From Candidatus Villigracilis vicinus (lineage in GTDB: Bacteria; Chloroflexota; Anaerolineae; Anaerolineales; Villigracilaceae): DNA of 64,000 nucleotides. Of the stretch, positions 59,585-64,000 are shown in pieces. The translations under genes and the position numbers were made by a program. The stretch spans positions 124,001 to 188,000 of the forward strand of contig JADKIL010000006.1 of the NCBI GenBank assembly GCA_016721315.1, written 5' to 3'. Position 1 is the stretch's first letter. Each line of letters begins with the position of its first letter. Under the pieces are notes generated by a model that worked only from the letters and a program-made list of their open reading frames with translations, did no database searches and had not been told where the DNA came from.

Positions 59585-62167
59585 ATGAAAAAAGCAGGCA
59601 AGATCATAGGGCGGATCCTGGTGGGGCTACTCATCATCGTTTTGATCGTCGCATCAGGCGGATTGTTCTACTTCAAAAGTTATCTACCCAACACCGTTGC
59701 GCCGAAATCCTTCCCACAAATTGATGGTGAGATCCAGGCAGATGGATTGGACGGTCAAGTGGATATCTATCGCGACGCAATGGGCATCCCGCACATTTAT
59801 GCGAGCACACCCCACGACCTCTTCTTTGCGCAGGGGTACGTCCACGCGCAGGATCGTTTCTGGCAGATGGACTCGTGGAGGCATATCGGCTCTGGTGAAC
59901 TTTCCGAAATGTTCGGTGAAGGTCAGGTTGAAACCGACGCCTTCCTGCGCACCCTTGGCTGGCGTAAAACCGCCCAAGCCGAATGGGACTCGCTCGATGC
60001 AGACTCCCGCGCTATTCTGCAATCGTATACAGACGGCGTGAACGCCTACCTCAAAGACCACAGCGATACCGCCCTCAGCCTCGAATATGCCATTCTTGGT
60101 TTACTCAGCCCAGACTATGTCATCGAACCGTGGGAACCCGTTCACTCACTCACCTGGGGCAAAGCCATGGCTTGGGATCTGCGTGGCAACATGGGCGAAG
60201 AGATCGAGCGCGCCGAACTATTAAAGACGCTCACTCCAGAACAAGTTGCTTTGATCTACCCAAAATACCCTGAAGATCATCCAGTCATTGTCAATGAGAT
60301 CCCAACCGAAAGCCAAGCCTCGACGGTAAAACCCAACTCTGGGTCTTCAACCTTCGACTATGCTGCCCTGTCATTAGACTCTACTGTCCGCAACGCCTCA
60401 TTACTGGACCCGATCCTCGGTCCGCTTGGTGATGGAATTGGTTCAAACTCCTGGGCAGTTTCGGGCAAACTGTCTGATACTGGCATGCCTTACCTTGTGA
60501 ACGATCCGCATCTGGGCATTCAAATGCCGTCGATTTGGTATCAGGTTGGCTTACACTGTGTTGAAACCTCCGATACCTGCCCATTCGAAGTAGCGGGGTT
60601 CTCCTTTGCAGGCGTGCCTGGTGTGATCATCGGTCATAACGCAAAGATCGCCTGGGGTTTCACCAATGTAGGTCCAGACGTAATGGATCTGTACATTGAA
60701 AAGGTCAATCCTGAAAATCCAAATCAGTATGAAGTCAATGGTGAATGGGTTGATTTTGAAATGTACGACGAAACCATCAACATCGCTGGCGGCGAGCCCG
60801 TAACGATCACCGTAAAAAAGACCCGTCATGGGCCGGTCATCTCAGATGCTTACGGACCAACCAAAGATGCTGGTGATCCGGAAGACGAAAAGTTTGTTCC
60901 ATTCAAAGATCGTGTTGGTATCGAGCTCCCCGATCCATACGTTGTTGCCCTGGCTTGGACAGCACTCACCCCATCAACTCCATTCGAAGCCATTTGGGGC
61001 TTTGACAAAGCACAGAACTGGGATGAATTCCGTGAAGCCGCACGCGGTTTCCATGTGCCAGCCCAGAACCTTATCTATGCAGATATTGATGGCAACATTG
61101 GCTATCAAATGCCAGGAGACATCCCCATTCGCAAGAATGGCGACGGCACTCTACCCGTCCCCGGCTGGACAGACGAATATGAATGGACGGGCTTCATCCC
61201 ATTCGAGGAGCAGCCTTACACCTTCAACCCTGCTGAGGGATACATCGTCACTGCCAACAATCAAGTCAACCCCTGGGATTATCCTTACCTCATCACAGAA
61301 GATTGGGATTATGGCTACCGCGCCCAACGCATTGTAGATATGATCGAAAGCGCTCCTGGCAAGATAGACAAAGCCTACATCCAATCCATGCAGGGCGATT
61401 CGACCGACCTGAATGCTCAAAGCATCATTCCGGTCTGGGATGAGATCACCTATGCAGACGCAACTCCGAATCAGGCATATGCCCTCGATCTGATGAAAAA
61501 TTGGGATACCGTCTGCTCACGCGACTCTCAGGCATGCGCCGTCTTCCAATGGTTCTGGTGGAACCTCGACCAGAACACCCTAAACGACGACCTGCCCGAA
61601 CGTTCTGCCGTCAGCGGCGGTTCAAAAGATTTCGAGACCTTCCGTCTGCTTTTGCCAACTCCCGATAATTTCTTCTGGGACGACAAACTAACCACAGATA
61701 TTGTTGAAACCCGCGATGATGTCTTTATCGCTTCACTGATTGAAACTGTAGATCAACTGGAAAAGGAATACGGCAAAGACCCTGCCAAATGGCCGCAATG
61801 GGGCAACCTCCACACTGCCACATTTGAGAATGGAACACTGGGACAATCGGGAATCAGCCTGATCGAAGACTTGTTCAATCGCGGACCCTTTGAAACCAGC
61901 GGTGGTCAAAGCATCGTCAACGCAACCGGTTGGGACTTGGGCACTTCCTACGAAGTGGATTGGCTGCCATCCATGCGCATGATCGTGGACACCAGCAACC
62001 TGAACAACTCTCTCACCGTTCATACGACAGGACAGTCTGGTCATGCCTATCACCCGCACTATATAGATATGGCACCGCTTTGGGCAGGCATCAAATATTA
62101 CCCAATGTGGTGGGAGCAAGACTCCATCATCAACGATGCGGAAAGTCACCTGATCCTCAAACCGTAA
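59585..62167 (+). CDS. Penicillin acylase family protein (Ntn-hydrolase)
   Basis: 860 residues in one chain. Membrane anchor at about 10-32 (LVGLLIIVLIVASGGLFYF). Features of the family: DRFWQMDSWRHIGSGELSEMFGE in the alpha part; the self-cleavage site Gly-Ser in GIGSNSWAVSG (about residue 283) giving the N-terminal nucleophile Ser of the beta chain; PHLGIQMPSIWY; and NLIYADIDGNIGY. It would hydrolyse an amide, for example an N-acyl homoserine lactone or a beta-lactam side chain; the substrate is unknown. Membrane-bound, outward facing. ATG 59585 follows GGAGGC. Confidence 0.93.
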   Translation: MKKAGKIIGRILVGLLIIVLIVASGGLFYFKSYLPNTVAPKSFPQIDGEIQADGLDGQVDIYRDAMGIPHIYASTPHDLFFAQGYVHAQDRFWQMDSWRHIGSGELSEMFGEGQVETDAFLRTLGWRKTAQAEWDSLDADSRAILQSYTDGVNAYLKDHSDTALSLEYAILGLLSPDYVIEPWEPVHSLTWGKAMAWDLRGNMGEEIERAELLKTLTPEQVALIYPKYPEDHPVIVNEIPTESQASTVKPNSGSSTFDYAALSLDSTVRNASLLDPILGPLGDGIGSNSWAVSGKLSDTGMPYLVNDPHLGIQMPSIWYQVGLHCVETSDTCPFEVAGFSFAGVPGVIIGHNAKIAWGFTNVGPDVMDLYIEKVNPENPNQYEVNGEWVDFEMYDETINIAGGEPVTITVKKTRHGPVISDAYGPTKDAGDPEDEKFVPFKDRVGIELPDPYVVALAWTALTPSTPFEAIWGFDKAQNWDEFREAARGFHVPAQNLIYADIDGNIGYQMPGDIPIRKNGDGTLPVPGWTDEYEWTGFIPFEEQPYTFNPAEGYIVTANNQVNPWDYPYLITEDWDYGYRAQRIVDMIESAPGKIDKAYIQSMQGDSTDLNAQSIIPVWDEITYADATPNQAYALDLMKNWDTVCSRDSQACAVFQWFWWNLDQNTLNDDLPERSAVSGGSKDFETFRLLLPTPDNFFWDDKLTTDIVETRDDVFIASLIETVDQLEKEYGKDPAKWPQWGNLHTATFENGTLGQSGISLIEDLFNRGPFETSGGQSIVNATGWDLGTSYEVDWLPSMRMIVDTSNLNNSLTVHTTGQSGHAYHPHYIDMAPLWAGIKYYPMWWEQDSIINDAESHLILKP

Positions 62168-62179
62168 AAAGCAAAAACA

Positions 62180-62211
62180 AAATAGGTCGTGCAGAAGCAC
62201 GACCTATTTTT
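62180..62211. terminator. Bidirectional terminator
   Basis: AAATAGGTCGTGC / GCACGACCTATTT with a four-base loop and TTTT; serves the acylase gene and overlaps the last codons of the vanZ-like gene. Confidence 0.88.
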
Positions 62212-62563
62212 GAAGTCGCAAAGCAATCCAGCCGCCAGCAAGAACTCCCAAGTAGCTGGCGGCGAGATCGATCAAGTCAAATGTGCGGGTGGAAAAATAC
62301 TGTTGTGAATACTCTTCGGCGGCAATGGCAAGGGCGAGAATCAAACCCACTGCAAGAGCAACCCGATATGAGTTCCGGTTGGGAAGCGCGCGAAGAAACG
62401 CCAGGGTAAAGAAAAGATTGAGCAGTCCGAAAAGGATGAAGTGCCCGAATTTATCTCCATACGGAAAATCATACAGAAATTCCAAAGGACCAAGCTGACC
62501 GCGGTCTGCCAATATAACGATACAAATTATAAAAAGAAGAAAAAACGCCGCCAAATATTTCAT
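62204..62563 (-). CDS. VanZ-like family membrane protein
   Basis: 119 residues, four helices. The VanZ pattern is present: DKFGHFILFGLLN, then AEEYSQQYFSTRTFDLIDLAASYLG with the conserved E, Q, R, D. Starts at ATG 62563 directly after the T-tract of the dedA terminator; a longer frame to 62596 would begin in that hairpin. The last codons lie in the hairpin shared with the acylase gene. Function of the family is unclear, though it is named from teicoplanin-resistance VanZ. Confidence 0.82.
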   Translation of the reverse strand: MKYLAAFFLLFIICIVILADRGQLGPLEFLYDFPYGDKFGHFILFGLLNLFFTLAFLRALPNRNSYRVALAVGLILALAIAAEEYSQQYFSTRTFDLIDLAASYLGVLAGGWIALRLQK

Positions 62564-62565
62564 AT

Positions 62566-62592
62566 AAAAAAGGGCGGGATTCTCTCCCGCCC
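62566..62592 (-). terminator. Terminator of the dedA gene
   Basis: GGGCGGGA / TCCCGCCC with a five-base loop and TTTTTT on the reverse strand, between dedA and the vanZ-like gene. Confidence 0.85.
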
Positions 62593-62599
62593 GCATTGG

Positions 62600-63241
62600 T
62601 TACTTGCCTGCTTTCGCTTCCTGACGGTGTTTCCACCATTCGAAGACCATTGGCAATACTGACACCAGAATAATAACAATGATGACCAGTTCGAAGTTGT
62701 TTTTCACGAATGGAATATTTCCAAAGAAATAACCCAACAGGGTAAAAATAGTGACCCAGGAAATGCCGCCAACAATATTATAAGTAGCGAAGTACCCATA
62801 AGACATGCGCCCAATACCAGCCACGAACGGCGCGAATGTACGCACGATCGGGACGAAACGCGCCAGGAAGATCGCCTTGCCGCCATGCTTTTCAAAGAAA
62901 GCGTGGGTCTTATCAAGATATTCTTTTTTGATCCATTTGATATTGTAAGCACGGTCACCCAGGTAATGACCGATCGAGTAATTGACTGCATCGCCCAAGA
63001 TCGCTGCCACCATTAGCAGTCCGATCAGACCCCAAACATTAAAGGAGCCGAGAGCCGCAAAAGTTCCCGCAGCAAAAAGCAGCGAGTCGCCGGGCAGGAA
63101 GGGCATAATCACCAAGCCGGTTTCAACAAAGATCACCACGAACAAAATGGCATAGGTCCAGGTGCCGTAATCGGTAATGATCGTCTGCAAATATTCATCG
63201 AGGTGCAGAAAAAGGTCAAGAGCGCTTTTCAGGAATTCCAT
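62600..63241 (-). CDS. DedA family membrane protein
   Basis: 213 residues. DedA signatures: VFVETGLVIMPFLPGDSLLFAAG, GDAVNYSIGHYLG, and the basic FLARFVPIVRTFAPFVAG motif. Known relatives act in the turnover of undecaprenyl phosphate or other lipids. Start at ATG 63241; a weak leader without clear Shine-Dalgarno. Separated from the vanZ-like gene by a terminator. Confidence 0.92.
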   Translation of the reverse strand: MEFLKSALDLFLHLDEYLQTIITDYGTWTYAILFVVIFVETGLVIMPFLPGDSLLFAAGTFAALGSFNVWGLIGLLMVAAILGDAVNYSIGHYLGDRAYNIKWIKKEYLDKTHAFFEKHGGKAIFLARFVPIVRTFAPFVAGIGRMSYGYFATYNIVGGISWVTIFTLLGYFFGNIPFVKNNFELVIIVIILVSVLPMVFEWWKHRQEAKAGK

Positions 63242-63285
63242 TGTATTTTTGTCTCACTTTCAATATTATTCACAACGGGCGTGGA

Positions 63286-63564
63286 TTATACACTGCTTTT
63301 ATTTGCCGGTTTGATCTGCATAAGCCAATCGCCCAAGCCGAGAAAGACCAGGCTTCCGATCACACCCAACCCAATATCCAAAACACCCAGTTTCAACAAA
63401 ACAAAGTTAAACCAAACACCGATCCACTGCCCAAGCCAAAAGCCCAGGGCGCTAAAGCCCATGTTAATGAGCAGGCGCCAGCCATTCCCGCCACGCAGAA
63501 TGTGAAACAACGTAGCTGCAAGAAATGCGATCACCAAACTGAACAAAATAGCTGGAAGATTCAT
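63286..63564 (-). CDS. Small membrane protein, function unknown
   Basis: 92 residues with three hydrophobic segments (about 5-22, 34-52, 58-80) and short charged ends. The first loop has HILRGGNGWRLLINMGFSALGF. Not recognised as a family member. Candidate Shine-Dalgarno GTAGGT upstream. The ORF precedes dedA on the same strand; 44 bases separate them. Confidence 0.6.
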   Translation of the reverse strand: MNLPAILFSLVIAFLAATLFHILRGGNGWRLLINMGFSALGFWLGQWIGVWFNFVLLKLGVLDIGLGVIGSLVFLGLGDWLMQIKPANKSSV

Positions 63565-63689
63565 AATACCTACTGTGGCGCAACGAACAAACGAACAGAT
63601 ATAAATGATTCAATTCGATAGTTCACAGCCATCTCCTTTACTCGACGTAATCATCAATTTCAACACCTGTATGACTATACGCAAATCAT

Positions 63690-64000
63690 TTATTGGATAA
63701 TGCCCCCGCCAAGCATTCTCTCGCCTTCATAAAATACCGCCGCCTGACCCTTTGTCGCATCTCGCACAGGCGCATCAAACGTGACCTTTACCTGATTCCC
63801 CATCATCGGCTGAACCAACGCCGGAACCTCTTTCGCCGTATAACGGATCTTCACATCCGCACGGAATGGCTCTGCAGGCACTTCTCCACTCACCCAGTTG
63901 ACGTCACGTGCAGTCAACTCGGTCGTGCCCATCTGTTCGTGCGTGCCAACAATCAAGGCGTTATTCTTTGCATTCTTTGTAATCACATAAAGCGGAACCG
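63690..64000 (-). CDS. mnmA: tRNA-specific 2-thiouridylase MnmA, C-terminus only
   Basis: The last ~102 residues of MnmA, entering from the right edge. The visible text (VPLYVITK..., then LTARDVNWVSGEVP, DVKIRYTAKEVPA, VTFDAPVRDATKGQAAVFYEGERMLGGGII) is the MnmA C-terminal beta-barrel domain with its conserved PGQ-like region (TKGQAAVFY). The enzyme thiolates U34 in several tRNAs. The N-terminal catalytic domain lies outside the window. Confidence 0.9.
   Translation of the reverse strand, partial: VPLYVITKNAKNNALIVGTHEQMGTTELTARDVNWVSGEVPAEPFRADVKIRYTAKEVPALVQPMMGNQVKVTFDAPVRDATKGQAAVFYEGERMLGGGIIQ

Noticed and set aside
1..64000. CRISPR array, rRNA operon, prophage or defence island
   Set aside because: No regularly spaced direct repeats, rRNA sequence, integrase, terminase or defence gene was found when reading both strands.

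Overview
The window reads as a chromosomal segment of a free-living, probably anaerobic or facultative bacterium, most consistent with Chloroflexota (Anaerolineae-like). This rests on gene content only: two tungsten-type aldehyde:ferredoxin oxidoreductases, a FadN-type beta-oxidation operon, a fused ECF ATPase, a DUF1540-like protein, many lipoproteins, and a promoter style in which a TATAAT/TAAAAT box sits 6-9 bases before an ATG that lacks a ribosome binding site. There is no rRNA gene to fix the taxonomy. No phage, insertion sequence, CRISPR array or defence system was seen.

Layout. 0-5 kb: an AOR (cut by the left edge) behind a MoaD-like sulfur carrier, divergent from a hotdog thioesterase and a frameshifted Asp/Glu racemase; then two tandem paralogous lipoproteins and a YbaK deacylase. 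5-11 kb: a cyclic-nucleotide-binding-fold protein, a Rel/SpoT enzyme, MoeA, a VKOR homologue, an acidic DUF1540-like protein and a GNAT. 11-13 kb: a second AOR with an SCP2 protein. 13-17 kb: a polar amino-acid ABC transporter followed by a STAS protein and a dimethylargininase. 17-27 kb: methyltransferase, polysaccharide deacetylase, a sensor kinase, tRNA-Leu(GAG), PlsX, a NERD-like protein and three tandem paralogous polytopic membrane proteins. 27-40 kb: DinG, a carotenoid-biosynthesis-like membrane protein, HD-GYP, Dcd, DUF1684, an ECF transporter, divergent thrC/thrB and a TerC protein. 40-48 kb: a TetR-headed fatty-acid beta-oxidation operon whose internal gaps carry palindromic repeats. 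48-56.9 kb: an SDR, a YtxH protein, methyltransferase, a membrane spermidine-synthase-like protein, and a FabG-Gls24-NusB-TatA-TatC operon. 57-64 kb: a large surface lipoprotein, a penicillin-acylase-family hydrolase, VanZ-like, DedA and the end of MnmA.

How the parts fit. MoaD and MoeA could supply the pterin cofactor that both AORs need. The TetR protein, with a perfect palindrome in front of it, probably controls the two acyl-CoA dehydrogenases, FadN, thiolase and SCP2 genes downstream. The ABC transporter plus dimethylargininase could take up and hydrolyse methylated arginine. thrC and thrB are divergent over a 41-base promoter region.

A quality warning: five genes (racemase, amino-acid permease, ECF ATPase, threonine synthase, TerC) are each broken by one base gained or lost in a short homopolymer, and each reads cleanly once that base is restored. 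This pattern looks more like assembly indels than gene decay; each is annotated as one gene spanning the shift.
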